Shown here in pieces: positions 53,772 through 62,886 of a stretch of DNA of 64,000 nucleotides. Position 1 is the first letter of the stretch; each line of letters opens with the position of its first letter. The stretch comes from Actinacidiphila oryziradicis (lineage in GTDB: Bacteria > Actinomycetota > Actinomycetes > Streptomycetales > Streptomycetaceae): contig NZ_SUMC01000003.1 of the NCBI RefSeq assembly GCF_005047355.1, forward strand, positions 266,506 through 330,505, read 5' to 3'. The notes below the pieces were generated by a model. It was given only the letters and a program-made list of their open reading frames with translations, ran no database searches and was not told the DNA's origin. Both the position numbers and the translations under genes were made by a program.

Positions 53772-54814
53772 ACCCCGTGGAGAAGATCGCCCGCACCTGC
53801 CTGTACGAGGGCTATCTGCTCTGGCCCTACCGGAAGTCGGCCCTGAAGAACACCCGGCGCTGGACGTTCGGCGGAGTCTTCCCGCAGTCCTGCGCCGATG
53901 AGCTCGGCGAACCCGCCGGCATGCGGACCCAGGTACTGATCGAGGCCGGCCCGGCGACGACCGTCGGCGTACGGATCCGGTTCCTGCACCTCGTCGACCG
54001 CCGAGTCCTGCGGGAAGGACCGCACGGCCCCGAGCCGGTGGAGGAACTCACCGTCGGTGACCGCCGGTACGTCAGCTGGCAGGAGGCAACCGAGCGCGAG
54101 ATCGTCCTGCCGCCCCGGACACCCGCCGCCCCCGCCCTTGCCTGCCGTACCGCCATCGACGTACCCGAAGGCCAGGCGGAGGAACCCCTCACCGACCCGG
54201 CAGGCCACCGGGCGGGCACAGTGCTGCGCAGCTGGAAGCGGCTCACGGGCACCATCGAGACCGAGGCCGTACCGGTGGCGGACGGCGCCTTCAGGCTGAC
54301 CGTCCGGATCCTCAACACCACCCCGTGCCCGCCGCTGCCCGCCGCGGCCCTCGGGGCCCGGGACGAGACGGCCGCGTACGCCTTCCTGTCCACCCACACC
54401 GTGCTGGACGCCGACGGCGGCCACTTCGTCTCGCTCACCGACCCGCCTGACCACCTGCGGCAGGCTGCCGCCGACTGCGACAACGCCGGCACCTGGCCCG
54501 TCCTCGTGGCCGCCGGCGAACCGGCCCCCGGCAGCAGCCGGCAACGCGCGAGCACAGTGCTCTCCTCGCCGGTGACGCTGTACGACTTCCCGGCCGTCGC
54601 ACCGGAGAGCCCGGGCGATCTCTTCGACGGCCTGGAGATCGACCAGCTCCTCATCCTCAGCGTCCTCAGCATGTCCGACGAGGAAAGGGAGGACGCCCGC
54701 GCCTGCGACCCCAGGGCCCGGGAAATCCTGGACCGCTGCGCCGCTCTCGGCCCCGACGAACTCATGGCCCTGCACGGAAGGACACGGGCCGGCCGCCCGC
54801 TGGAGGACGCATGA
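53759..54814 (+). CDS. Conserved protein of unknown function (hydrogenase operon)
   Basis: 351 residues. Opens with KIARTCLYEGYLLWPYRKSA then 'LKNTRRWTFGGVFPQSCADE', a well-ordered start typical of a conserved family in these operons. The middle is a beta-rich domain and the C-terminus helical (LEIDQLLILSVLSMSDEERE). Overlaps DUF6084 by 13 bases and the protease gene by four (ATGA). No motif reveals its task; Trp and Tyr clusters near the N-terminus could be a contact face for the enzyme. Confidence 0.82.
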   Translation: MDAVDPVEKIARTCLYEGYLLWPYRKSALKNTRRWTFGGVFPQSCADELGEPAGMRTQVLIEAGPATTVGVRIRFLHLVDRRVLREGPHGPEPVEELTVGDRRYVSWQEATEREIVLPPRTPAAPALACRTAIDVPEGQAEEPLTDPAGHRAGTVLRSWKRLTGTIETEAVPVADGAFRLTVRILNTTPCPPLPAAALGARDETAAYAFLSTHTVLDADGGHFVSLTDPPDHLRQAAADCDNAGTWPVLVAAGEPAPGSSRQRASTVLSSPVTLYDFPAVAPESPGDLFDGLEIDQLLILSVLSMSDEEREDARACDPRAREILDRCAALGPDELMALHGRTRAGRPLEDA

Positions 54815-55656
54815 GGGACGACACGGTACGGACCGTCGTGGTGGACGGCGTCACGCTGGGCCGGGGCAGCCGCGTGCGGCTGCGTCCCGGGCGCCGGGGC
54901 GACATCTTCGACCTGGCGCTGGCCGGGCGGACGGCGGAGATCGACAGCGTCGAGGAGGACATGGAGGGGCGGATCCATGTCACCGTTCTCCTGGACGGCG
55001 ACATGGGCCGCGACTTCACCACCAGCCTGGGCCACCGCTTCTTCTTCTCCCCGCAGGAGCTGGAACCGGCCGCCGAGGACGCCGGCCTCTGCGAAGTCCC
55101 GGCGCGGGCACGCCTGCTGGTCGCCGGCATCGGGAACATCTTCCTGGCGGACGACGCGTTCGGCCCGGAAGTCATCACCGCGGTCCGCCGCGAGCCGCTG
55201 CCCGAGGGCGTGCATGTCGCCGACTTCGGCATCCGCGGCATGGACCTGGCCTACCGGCTGCTGGACGGCTACGACACCGCCGTACTCGTGGACGCCGCAC
55301 CCCGCGGCGACCGCCCCGGCGCCCTGTGCGTCATCGAACCCGGACCCGGGAACGACGAGGACCGCGCGGTGGCCCCCGAGGCCCATGCCATGGATCCGGT
55401 CAAGGTGCTGGCCCTGGCGGGACAACTCGGTGACGGCACCCTTCCCCGCATCCTCGTCCTCGGCTGTGAGCCGCAGACGCGGATGGACGGGGCTGAGGCC
55501 GACGTGACCGTCGGCCTCAGCCCGCCGGTGCGCGAGGCGATCGGCCCCGCCGTGGAGCTGCTGCGGCACATGGTCCGGGCGCTGCTCCGGGACCCCCTCA
55601 CACCCCTCGACGACCTTGTCGTTCCGGAGGCCCTGAAGGAGGTGACACACCCATGA
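54811..55656 (+). CDS. Hydrogenase maturation protease with extra N-terminal domain
   Basis: 281 residues. Residues 1-95 form a beta-rich unit (VVVDGVTLGRGSRVRLRPGR ... VTVLLDGDMGRDF) not found in ordinary HycI/HybD/HupD proteases. Residues 100-265 are the protease: LLVAGIGNIFLADDAFGPEV and 'HVADFGIRGMDLAYRLLDGY' give the metal-binding acidic residues that sense nickel, and VLVDAAPRGDRPG follows. It would cut after His574 of the large subunit. Coupled on both sides by ATGA overlaps. Confidence 0.9.
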   Translation: MRDDTVRTVVVDGVTLGRGSRVRLRPGRRGDIFDLALAGRTAEIDSVEEDMEGRIHVTVLLDGDMGRDFTTSLGHRFFFSPQELEPAAEDAGLCEVPARARLLVAGIGNIFLADDAFGPEVITAVRREPLPEGVHVADFGIRGMDLAYRLLDGYDTAVLVDAAPRGDRPGALCVIEPGPGNDEDRAVAPEAHAMDPVKVLALAGQLGDGTLPRILVLGCEPQTRMDGAEADVTVGLSPPVREAIGPAVELLRHMVRALLRDPLTPLDDLVVPEALKEVTHP

Positions 55657-55784
55657 AGAACGGCATCTGCATCCCCGCCGGCGTCGTCCGCGCCGCCGTA
55701 TTCGTCATGACGGCCGCCGCCGTCACGGCGATCGCCTTCAACGCGTCGGACATCGTGCGCTACATCAAGATCGAACGGATGTGA
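55653..55784 (+). CDS. Tiny membrane protein (DUF6893-like) ending the hydrogenase operon
   Basis: 43 residues: a short positive N-terminus, one TM helix (VVRAAVFVMTAAAVTAIAFN) and the tail SDIVRYIKIERM. The ATG overlaps the protease stop (ATGA). Such small single-helix proteins recur in actinobacteria. Here it could anchor the otherwise signal-less hydrogenase at the membrane, which is inference. Confidence 0.8.
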   Translation: MKNGICIPAGVVRAAVFVMTAAAVTAIAFNASDIVRYIKIERM

Positions 55785-55788
55785 AGTT

Positions 55789-55989
55789 CTAGGCGGGTGA
55801 CGGTTCCGGCGTCGGTCCCGGCGCCGGTCCGGGCTCCGGCACAGGCAGCGGTGGCCCGGGTGCGGGGCGCGGCTCGGGCTCCGGAACCGGGGGCATGGGG
55901 TCGGGCCCCGGCTTGTCGGGAAACGGCGGCACCGGATCGGGGCCCGGAGTGGGAATGGGCCGCGGCTCGGGCGGTCGGGGCTGGGTCAT
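55789..55989 (-). CDS. Small proline-rich protein
   Basis: 66 residues made almost wholly of PEPxP and PGPDP-type repeats (TQPRPPEPRPIPTPGPDPVP ...). ATG 55989 has GGGAG five to six bases upstream. It is convergent with the hydrogenase operon with a four-base gap. Similar low-complexity peptides are common in Streptomyces; a repeat tract without a real gene remains possible. Confidence 0.5.
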   Translation of the reverse strand: MTQPRPPEPRPIPTPGPDPVPPFPDKPGPDPMPPVPEPEPRPAPGPPLPVPEPGPAPGPTPEPSPA

Positions 55990-56417
55990 CGGAACTCCCG
56001 CATCAGGCATGGGCCCGCACGCGTCGGCATCGTCGTCCTTGTCGGGCCCTGCTGGCTGTCTCGCCGACGCACCCGTCGGCTACCCGGGTGATCGTGACGT
56101 ATGCGGAGCCGGCCGGGGCCCGGCCCGGGCTCCGGGCAGGACTCAGGGGCGGTTTCGGTCGCGGTCGCGGATATCGGGCCGGCTTCCTGAGGGATTTCGA
56201 TCCCGGTCGCCGTCCCGGCCTCGGTGCCGGCCCAGGGATCGGTGGGCGCGGTATGGGGCACGTGCGGGGTGTGGTCCTGATGTGCATGGCCCCACGTAAT
56301 CGTACGGAGTCGGGCGTATCGGCCGTTCTTCGTACCTGTCATCCAAGAGAACGAAAAGCGGTCAGTTCCGGGTGTGAATGCGACGGTAAACGTTCGGCAT
56401 CGTTGCCGCGCCCGACA
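55990..56417. other. Gap without a recognisable gene
   Basis: GC-rich stretch with short repeats of GGTCGCGG type near 56150-56240. No family-like protein on either strand. Confidence 0.4.
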
Positions 56418-57407
56418 TCAGGCTTCGCCGGGATAGCGGACGCCGATGCGATCCCGAATGGCGTCGAGGGTGCGCATGACGGCGAGGGAGGAGTCGAGCG
56501 GAGCGAAGGGGGACTCCAGCTCGCCGGCGCGGAGGCAGCGCATGACTTCGGCGGCCTCGTAGCGGAGGCCGTGGGAGGGGACGGCCGGATCGGTGAAGGA
56601 TTCGGGGTCGCGGTCGGGCCGGTGCAGCACGAAGCGGTCGGTGTTGAAGAAGCCGCGGGGGAATTCGATGCGCCCGGTGGAGCCGGTGATCGAGGCGGTC
56701 TGGGCGGTGTCGGCGCTGAGTGAGGAGCTGAGCAGGGCGAGGGCGCCGGTGTCGTAGCCGAGGAGGACGCCGGTGTTGTCGTCGACGCCTTCGGGGGTGA
56801 GATGAGCCCATGCGCGTACCTCGTCCGGCTCGCCGAGGAGCAGATGGGCGAAGGAGACCGGATAGACGCCGAGGTCGAGCAGCGCACCGCCGGCCTGCGC
56901 GGGATCGCGGAGCCGGTGTTCGGGCGGGAAGGGGCCGCCGAGGCCGAAGTCCGCGTGGACGGTGCGGATTTCGCCGATGGCGCCGTCCCGGACGAGCTCG
57001 GTCATACGTTGGATGACGGGGTTGAAGTACATCCACATGGCCTCCATGAGGAAGAGCCCCTGGTGCCGCGCGAGGTCGACGAGTTCGCGCGCCTCGAAGG
57101 CGTTCACCGTGAACGCCTTCTCGCACAGCACGGCCCGCCCGGCCTGCAGGCACAGGCCCGCGGCGGGGCGGTGCGCGGAGTGCGGGCCGGCGACGTAGAC
57201 GATGTCGATGCCTTCGTCGTCCGCGAGTTCGGTCCAGCTGCCGTAGGCGCGCGGGATGCCGAAGCGGTCCGCGAAGGTCTTCGCGGAGGCGAGGCTGCGC
57301 GAGCCGACCGCGACGACCTCGGCGTCGGGCATCTTCAGGAGGTCGGCGGTGAAGGACGCGGCGATCCCACCGGTCGCCAGAACGCCCCACCGGATCTTTG
57401 CTGTCAC
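56418..57407 (-). CDS. Gfo/Idh/MocA-family oxidoreductase
   Basis: 329-residue NAD(P)-dependent dehydrogenase. Rossmann start 'IRWGVLATGGIAASFTADLL', the EK-P-like motif as VLCEKAFTVN (Ala in place of Pro), and 'GGALLDLGVYPVSFAHLLLG' with the usual D-x-G-x-Y-P. Closest in style to trans-1,2-dihydrobenzenediol/glucose-fructose dehydrogenase-like members. Lone gene, divergent from the drug pump at 57479. Substrate unknown; unrelated in detail to the enzyme at 10.4 kb. Confidence 0.88.
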   Translation of the reverse strand: MTAKIRWGVLATGGIAASFTADLLKMPDAEVVAVGSRSLASAKTFADRFGIPRAYGSWTELADDEGIDIVYVAGPHSAHRPAAGLCLQAGRAVLCEKAFTVNAFEARELVDLARHQGLFLMEAMWMYFNPVIQRMTELVRDGAIGEIRTVHADFGLGGPFPPEHRLRDPAQAGGALLDLGVYPVSFAHLLLGEPDEVRAWAHLTPEGVDDNTGVLLGYDTGALALLSSSLSADTAQTASITGSTGRIEFPRGFFNTDRFVLHRPDRDPESFTDPAVPSHGLRYEAAEVMRCLRAGELESPFAPLDSSLAVMRTLDAIRDRIGVRYPGEA

Positions 57408-57478
57408 GGCCCTGCCCCCAACAAATGGTCCGACCTCTCAGGAAATCCCTGAGAGCATAGAGGACGACCCAACCCATC

Positions 57479-58804
57479 ATGGAGAACCGCATGCCGGAAG
57501 CCGGGCCGACCCCGCCCGACCATATATCCACACCGGACCCGTCAATGTCGGCAGGACGCGCCGAGCACGCCGGGACCGCCGCCGAGCCGACCGCACAGCG
57601 CCGCACCAGCCTGCTGGTGACCTTCGTACTCGGCGGGCTCACCGCGCTGCCGCCGCTGTCCATGGACATGTATCTGCCGGCCCTGCCGGAGGTCACCAAG
57701 TCTTTGCACAGCCCGGCCGCGACGGTCCAGCTCACGCTCACCGCGTGCCTGGCCGGGATGGCGCTCGGCCAGCTGGTCGTCGGGCCGATGAGTGACAGGT
57801 GGGGGCGCCGCAGGCCGCTGCTCATCGGCATGGTGATCTACGTCCTCGCCACCGCCGTGTGCGTGTTCGCGCCGACCACCGAGTTGCTGATCGTCTTCCG
57901 GCTGCTCCAGGGGCTGGCCGGCGCCGCCGGGATCGTCATCGCCCGCGCGATCGTCCGCGATCTCCACGACGGCTTCGCGATGGCCAGGTTCTTCTCCACC
58001 CTGATGCTGATCTCCGGCGTCGCGCCGATCATCGCGCCCGTCATCGGCGGCCAGATACTCCGCGTCACCGACTGGCGGGGCGTTTTCGCCGTCCTGACCG
58101 TGATCGGCATCGCGCTCACCCTGGTCGTCTGGCGCTGGCTGCACGAGACCCTGCCACCCGGCCGCCGGCATGAAGGCGGCCTCGGCGAGACCCTCGGTAC
58201 GATGCGCGGGCTGCTCGCCGACAAGCCCTTCGCCGGGTATCTGCTCACCGGCAGTTTCACCTTCGCGGCGCTCTTCGCGTATGTCTCCGCCTCCGCCTTC
58301 GTCGTCCAGGAGATCTACGGGGCCTCCCCGCAGACGTACAGCCTGCTCTTCGGGCTGAACTCCATCGGCCTGGTCGTGGTCGGCCAGTTCAACGGCAAGG
58401 TGCTGGTCGGGCGGGTCAGCCTGGACCTGGTGCTGGGCATCGGCCTGGGGATCATCGTGCTCGCGGCGGTGGCGCTGCTGGTGATGACGACCGGGGTCCT
58501 CGGCAAGGCAGGTCTGGTCCCGGTGGCGGCCGGGCTCTTCGTCCTGATGACGGCCATGAGCCTGGTACTCCCCAATACCAGCGCCCTCGCGCTGATGCGC
58601 ACCCCGAACGCCGCCGGTTCCGCCTCCGCGCTGCTCGGGACCTCGTCCTTCCTCATCGGCGCGATCGCCTCGCCGCTGGTCGGCGTCACCGGCGAGCACA
58701 CGGCGGTGCCGATGGCGGTGGTACAGCTGGTCAGCGCGCTGGCGGCCGCAGCCTGCTTCGCCGGGCTCTGCCGCCCCCGGCGACGTACTGTGGATGCACG
58801 GTAG
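57479..58804 (+). CDS. Bcr/CflA-family MFS multidrug efflux pump
   Basis: 441 residues. A 40-residue cytosolic tail precedes twelve TM helices. TM1 has the Bcr pattern 'LPPLSMDMYLPALPEVTKSL', motif A is 'GPMSDRWGRRRPLLIG', and 'FRLLQGLAGAAGIVIARAIV' is the antiporter motif C region. Exports bicyclomycin-type drugs, sulfonamides or cysteine in other bacteria. ATG 57479 with GGAGA just inside; other starts 63 bases downstream possible. Confidence 0.92.
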   Translation: MENRMPEAGPTPPDHISTPDPSMSAGRAEHAGTAAEPTAQRRTSLLVTFVLGGLTALPPLSMDMYLPALPEVTKSLHSPAATVQLTLTACLAGMALGQLVVGPMSDRWGRRRPLLIGMVIYVLATAVCVFAPTTELLIVFRLLQGLAGAAGIVIARAIVRDLHDGFAMARFFSTLMLISGVAPIIAPVIGGQILRVTDWRGVFAVLTVIGIALTLVVWRWLHETLPPGRRHEGGLGETLGTMRGLLADKPFAGYLLTGSFTFAALFAYVSASAFVVQEIYGASPQTYSLLFGLNSIGLVVVGQFNGKVLVGRVSLDLVLGIGLGIIVLAAVALLVMTTGVLGKAGLVPVAAGLFVLMTAMSLVLPNTSALALMRTPNAAGSASALLGTSSFLIGAIASPLVGVTGEHTAVPMAVVQLVSALAAAACFAGLCRPRRRTVDAR

Positions 58805-58825
58805 GACGGCCCTCTGGAGGCAGCG

Positions 58826-59023
58826 ATGTCAGAGCCGAGCGACGAGAGCAAGTGGGCCTTCAAGACGGCGGACAGCTGTCTTCACACGGGATCCGAACAT
58901 ATGGTCGATCCGGAGGATCTGGTCATGGCCTCCGGCCGCGAACTCACCCCGGCGCGAATCGAGAAGGCCCGCAAAGCCCTGGAGGAGCATGGCGCCGCAG
59001 CTGTCGAAAGGTACCTGCCCTGA
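58826..59023 (+). CDS. Small conserved hypothetical protein
   Basis: 65 residues: DESKWAFKTADSCLHTGSEH then MASGRELTPARIEKARKALE and a C-terminal helix. ATG 58826 follows CTGGAGG. Starts 22 bases after the pump and overlaps the serine hydrolase by 35 bases, so it may be coupled to it. A conserved streptomycete family of unknown role. Confidence 0.75.
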   Translation: MSEPSDESKWAFKTADSCLHTGSEHMVDPEDLVMASGRELTPARIEKARKALEEHGAAAVERYLP

Positions 59024-60071
59024 GGCGGGGCTGCGCGCCGACGAGCTGCGCGCGCTCGTCGCGGAGCTGAAGGCATACCTGGGTGCGTGCCCGCCGCCCG
59101 CGCACCCCTGGTGCGCGGGCGCGGTCGTGCTCGCCGGGCGCGGGCCCGTCGTCGCGCTGCACGAGGCGGTCGGCTGGGCGGTGCGTTACGCCTCGTACGA
59201 CGAGAGCGCCGACCGGGGCGTCGAGCTGCCGCCCGAGCGGTGGGTGCCGATGCGGACCGACACGGTCTTCGACCTGGCGTCGCTCAGCAAGCTGTTCACA
59301 GCGGTACTGGCGGTACGCCACCTGAGGCTCGACACGCAGGTCCACGCGTACCTGCCGGAGTTCCGGCCCGGGATCACGGTGCGGCATCTCCTCGGCCACA
59401 CCTCCGGCTTCCGGCCGGAGCTGCCGTTCTACGAGGCGCCGGACCGCCGGGCACGGCTGCAGATGCTCTACGACGAGCAGCCGCTGCACGCCCCCGGCAC
59501 GGTGCGCGTCTACTCCGACCTGAACTTCATCGCCCTGCAAGTGGCGCTGGAGCGGGTCACCGGCGAGCCGTTGGACACCCTCGTACGGGACGGGATCACG
59601 GTGCCGCTCGGCATGGCCGACACCCGCTACAACCCGCCGCCGTCCTGGCGGCCCCGGATCGCGGCCACCGAGGACCAGCGCCGGCCCTGGGGGCGGCTGG
59701 ACCGCGGCATGGTGCACGGCACCGTCCACGACGAGAACGCCTACGCGATGGGAGGAGTCGCCGGACACGCCGGGCTCTTCTCCACTGCCTGGGACCTGGC
59801 GCTCCTCTGCCGCGCCCTGCTGGACGCGGGCGGCCCCTACACCGGGTTCGAGCTGGACCAGCCGTGGTTCATGGGCGAGCTGGCCGGCCCGCGTACCGCC
59901 GGGCACACCGGCTTCACCGGGACGAGCATGGTCCTGGACCCGGACACCGACACCTTCCTCGTGCTGCTCGCCAACTCCGTCCACCCCTGCCGTTCCTGGC
60001 GCGACGGCAGCGCCCCGCGCGCGGCGGCGGCGACCCGGCTCGCGCGGGCCGCCTCCGGCGGGGGGCGCTAG
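58989..60071 (+). CDS. Serine hydrolase, class C beta-lactamase/penicillin-binding-protein-like
   Basis: 360 residues. Catalytic SxxK at Ser98-Lys101 (DLASLSKLFTA), the Tyr/Asn loop in 'RVYSDLNFIALQ', and HTG in GHTGFTGTSM in place of KTG. No signal peptide is evident, so an esterase or peptidase in the cytosol is as likely as a beta-lactamase. ATG 58989 lies inside the preceding small gene with GGAGG only three bases upstream; a slightly later start is possible. Its stop TAG begins a TAGGGCCTGTCCGG repeat. Confidence 0.87.
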   Translation: MAPQLSKGTCPEAGLRADELRALVAELKAYLGACPPPAHPWCAGAVVLAGRGPVVALHEAVGWAVRYASYDESADRGVELPPERWVPMRTDTVFDLASLSKLFTAVLAVRHLRLDTQVHAYLPEFRPGITVRHLLGHTSGFRPELPFYEAPDRRARLQMLYDEQPLHAPGTVRVYSDLNFIALQVALERVTGEPLDTLVRDGITVPLGMADTRYNPPPSWRPRIAATEDQRRPWGRLDRGMVHGTVHDENAYAMGGVAGHAGLFSTAWDLALLCRALLDAGGPYTGFELDQPWFMGELAGPRTAGHTGFTGTSMVLDPDTDTFLVLLANSVHPCRSWRDGSAPRAAAATRLARAASGGGR

Positions 60072-60353
60072 GGCCTGTCCGGTCGATCTCCGCGGCGTCG
60101 CGTGCCCTGGCACCAGCGCTCGCGGCGTTGTCGTCGGTCGACGACGCTCCGCGTCGCCTCCCTCCTCCGCCTTGCGATCACAGGCGCCAGATCCCGCTCC
60201 TTCCTCCACGGAGATCGACCGGACAGGCCCTAGGGCCTGTCCGGCGGATCATGGGCGCCCGCCGCGTTGGGGGCGCCTGCCAGCGGTAGCTGGGGGCCGC
60301 GGCGGGCACGCGGCGGCGAAGGGGCCCTTCATGACCCGCCGGACAGGGCCCAG
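60068..60353. repeat. Two adjoining inverted-repeat elements (TAGGGCCTGTCCGG family)
   Basis: A perfect 25-base inverted repeat (60068-60092 with 60209-60233) is followed at once by a second, imperfect pair (60230-60253 with 60330-60353). Both arms begin with CTAGGGCCTGTCCGG or a variant. The same word occurs at 9097-9110 and, reversed, at 62841-62854. REP-like elements that fill the space between the serine hydrolase and the lipoprotein gene and may act as terminator. Confidence 0.85.
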
Positions 60354-60375
60354 TCGCGTGCCGGGGGCGTCTCCC

Positions 60376-61590
60376 TCACCGGAAGATCCCCGTGTGGCCC
60401 AGCGAATAGCGGCCCGGCTGGGGGTATACGGCCAGGCCGTGCGGGCCCCGGCCGACCGGGATCTTGGCGAGAGTGCGGCCGGTGCCTGTGTCGATGGCGT
60501 ACACCTCGGAGTTGTACCGCCCGGACAGCCACAGCACCTTGCCGTCGGCCGACACCCCGCCCATGTCGGGGCTGCCGCCGCCCTGGATCCGCCACTTCTT
60601 GACGAGCTTCCCGGTGGCGAAGTCGAGTACGGAGATCGAGCCCTCGCCACGGTTGGAGATGTACAGGTACTTCGAGTCGCGGCTGACATAGAGGCCGTGG
60701 GTGCCCTTCCCGGTGCGCAGCAGGGTCGGCCGGGCGAAGGTGTCGCCGTTCAGCACCCACAGGCCGTTGGCCACCATGTCGGCGACGTACCAGGTCCGCC
60801 CGTCGGGGGAGATCTTCACGTCCTGCGGCATCGCGCCGTGGATCGGCAGCTTCTGCTGGGCGATCACCGTCATCCGCTCGGTGTCGACCTTCAGCAGCTC
60901 GCCGGAGAACTCGCAGGAGACTATGAAGTACCGGCCGTCCGGCGAGAAATCCGCGTGGTTGACGCCCTCGCAGGTCACGGGGACGGTCTTCACCGTCCGC
61001 ATGGTGTGCGCGTCGCGGAAGACGAGTTGCTTGTCCATGGAGGCCATGACCACCGCGTACTTGCCGTTCGGCGTGAAGTAGAGGTTGTACGGGTCGTGCA
61101 CCGGCACCGGCTTGCCCGCCTTGCCGGTGGCGGGGTCGATGGGGGTGAGCGTGTTGCCGAGATCGTTATTGACCCAGAGCGTCTTCAGGTCCCAGGAAGG
61201 GACGACGTGCTGCGGCTCGCGGCCGACCCGGATCGTCTTGATCACCTTGTAGGTCGCCGGGTCTATCACCGACACCGTGTCGGACTGGGTGTTCGGGACG
61301 TACACCCGGGACGGGAAGTTCTTCACCACGGGCGAGAGCTGGTTGGGACGGTCCGCCGCGTAGAGGTCCTTCGGGTCCAGCAGCGGCGGCATACCCGGCA
61401 GTCCGGCCGCTGCTGCCGCTGCCGCCGTCGGCCGGACCGACGGTGTCGCTCTCGCCGAGGCCGAGGCCCGGCCGGTGGCCGCCTTGGGCTCCGAACCCAG
61501 AAGCCCGCAGCCACTGGTGAGGGCGCAGGTGATGGCGAGGGCCACAGCGGGCAGGGGGCGCACCCGGGGCCGTATCGGTATCCGCGTCAT
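60376..61590 (-). CDS. Lipoprotein with YncE-like seven-blade beta-propeller
   Basis: 404 residues. Lipoprotein signal with lipobox LTSGC (RPLPAVALAITCALTSGCGL), an Ala/Ser/Thr spacer, then repeated blades such as RVYVPNTQSDTVSVIDPATY and 'YLYISNRGEGSISVLDFATG'. YncE-type propellers bind DNA, metals or polymers outside the membrane. ATG 61590 overlaps the deacetylase stop (ATGA), so the two lipoproteins are made together. Probably works with that partner on a cell-surface or matrix polymer. Confidence 0.9.
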   Translation of the reverse strand: MTRIPIRPRVRPLPAVALAITCALTSGCGLLGSEPKAATGRASASARATPSVRPTAAAAAAAGLPGMPPLLDPKDLYAADRPNQLSPVVKNFPSRVYVPNTQSDTVSVIDPATYKVIKTIRVGREPQHVVPSWDLKTLWVNNDLGNTLTPIDPATGKAGKPVPVHDPYNLYFTPNGKYAVVMASMDKQLVFRDAHTMRTVKTVPVTCEGVNHADFSPDGRYFIVSCEFSGELLKVDTERMTVIAQQKLPIHGAMPQDVKISPDGRTWYVADMVANGLWVLNGDTFARPTLLRTGKGTHGLYVSRDSKYLYISNRGEGSISVLDFATGKLVKKWRIQGGGSPDMGGVSADGKVLWLSGRYNSEVYAIDTGTGRTLAKIPVGRGPHGLAVYPQPGRYSLGHTGIFR

Positions 61591-62354
61591 GTCAGCAGCT
61601 CCGTCGTCGTCACAGCGCTGAGCCCGCGTTGGTGCAGGCCGTCGAGGATGGCGGGCAGCGCGGTGATCGTGCCGGCGTGCCCGAGGTGCAGGCTCACCAC
61701 GGAGCCGGGGCGGACCTGCCGCAGCACGTTCTTGCGTACCGCGTCCGCCCCCGGATCGGTGTAGTCCAGGGAGTCCACGTCGTACGAGAGGGTGTGCGCG
61801 TATCCGGCGCGGCGGGCCGCCCGCTCCACCAGCGCGTTCGCCAACCGGGTCTGCGACGGCCGGAACCAATGGCCCTCCGAGCCGGTCAGCCGCCGCAGCC
61901 GCTGCGCGCAGCCGGCTATCTCGGCGTACGCCGCCGCCTCGCCCATCGCATCGATGTCCCGGTGGCTCTGGGTGTGATTGCCCAGCTCATGCCCCCCGTC
62001 CAGAATCCGGTGCGCCAGACTCGGATTGGCGTCGAGCCACTGGCCCACCGCCATCACCGTCAGCCGCGCCCCGGCCCGCTCCGCCTCGGCGAGGAGCGCG
62101 GTGGCCATCGCCGGTTCGCCCTGCCCGTGGAAGGTGAGCGCCACGCGCGGGCGGTCGCGCGGCCCATGGGTGATCTGCGCGGGCAGCACCGGGGCGGCGG
62201 ACGCGCTGGACGGCGACGCGGCCGGGGAGGTCGGGGTGGCGCTGCTCGCCCTCGCGGAGGACGGCCGCCCGTTCGGCGCGCAGCCGGACGTGAGGGCTCC
62301 GGCGGTGGCTGCGTATGCGGCGCCCCGCAGGACTCCGCGTCGATTTATGGTCAT
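61587..62354 (-). CDS. Polysaccharide deacetylase (NodB) homologue with altered active site, lipoprotein
   Basis: 255 residues. Tat-like RR (NRRGVLRGAAYAATAGA) and lipobox LTSGC (Cys25). The NodB fold is clear from HELGNHTQSHRDIDAMGEAA (metal HxxxH), GHWFRPSQTRLANALV and SVVSLHLGHAG. Motif 1, normally TFDDG with catalytic Asp, reads TFHGQGE (74-80), and motif 3 RPSQ differs from RxPY. It may be a binding protein or use another chemistry. First gene of the two-gene lipoprotein operon. Confidence 0.88.
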   Translation of the reverse strand: MTINRRGVLRGAAYAATAGALTSGCAPNGRPSSARASSATPTSPAASPSSASAAPVLPAQITHGPRDRPRVALTFHGQGEPAMATALLAEAERAGARLTVMAVGQWLDANPSLAHRILDGGHELGNHTQSHRDIDAMGEAAAYAEIAGCAQRLRRLTGSEGHWFRPSQTRLANALVERAARRAGYAHTLSYDVDSLDYTDPGADAVRKNVLRQVRPGSVVSLHLGHAGTITALPAILDGLHQRGLSAVTTTELLT

Positions 62355-62886
62355 CTCTGCCTACTCTATTGATTCACCTGTGGAATGACCATGAAGGTTG
62401 GGGCACTCGGGTGACGCCTGCCCCGGCCCGGCGCTGACATGGTGTGCCCTGGACAACAGGTCACTACGTGGAGGGCACGTGGCGGAATCACCCGGCATGA
62501 ACCGTACGGGGTGGCGGTGGACCGCGCCGGGACCCTGATCTGGCGTCATTTGGCCCAGTGGGTCCCTTCCCCGACGCATCGCTGTGCCACCCGATGGACC
62601 GCCAGTGGCTGCACTACGCGTTCCTCTCACGCCAGGTCGGCCAGGCGGTGATCGCCAACTTGTCGGTGCTCGGCCCATCGCGGGGCGCGGGCGCGGGGAG
62701 CCCCGGCGGCCTGCAGGCCCGGCACCGCCGCCGGCCAACAGGTTCTCCGCCGGATCTTCGGCAGCCTCGATCAACAGCAACAGTCCGATCTCGCTGAACT
62801 GCTCAACTCCATCGAAGCCACCATCGAGTCAACAGACCTGCCGGACAGGCCCTAAGGCTCGCGGTCGCCGGAATAGGGTGAGTCCC
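62355..62886. other. Gap with relics of a MarR-like gene
   Basis: No intact gene. Around 62734-62850 the plus strand encodes QQVLRRIFGSLDQQQQSDLA then ELLNSIEATIESTDLPD, like the last helix of a MarR regulator. The frame then runs into a reversed TAGGGCCTGTCCGG element at 62841-62854. Upstream, MDRQWLHYAFLSRQVGQAVI (from 62591) also looks like a protein fragment of unknown type. Confidence 0.4.

Noticed and set aside
53660..55650. Large overlapping minus-strand frames in the hydrogenase accessory region
   Set aside because: No motifs; the plus-strand genes are joined by ATGA overlaps with good starts.
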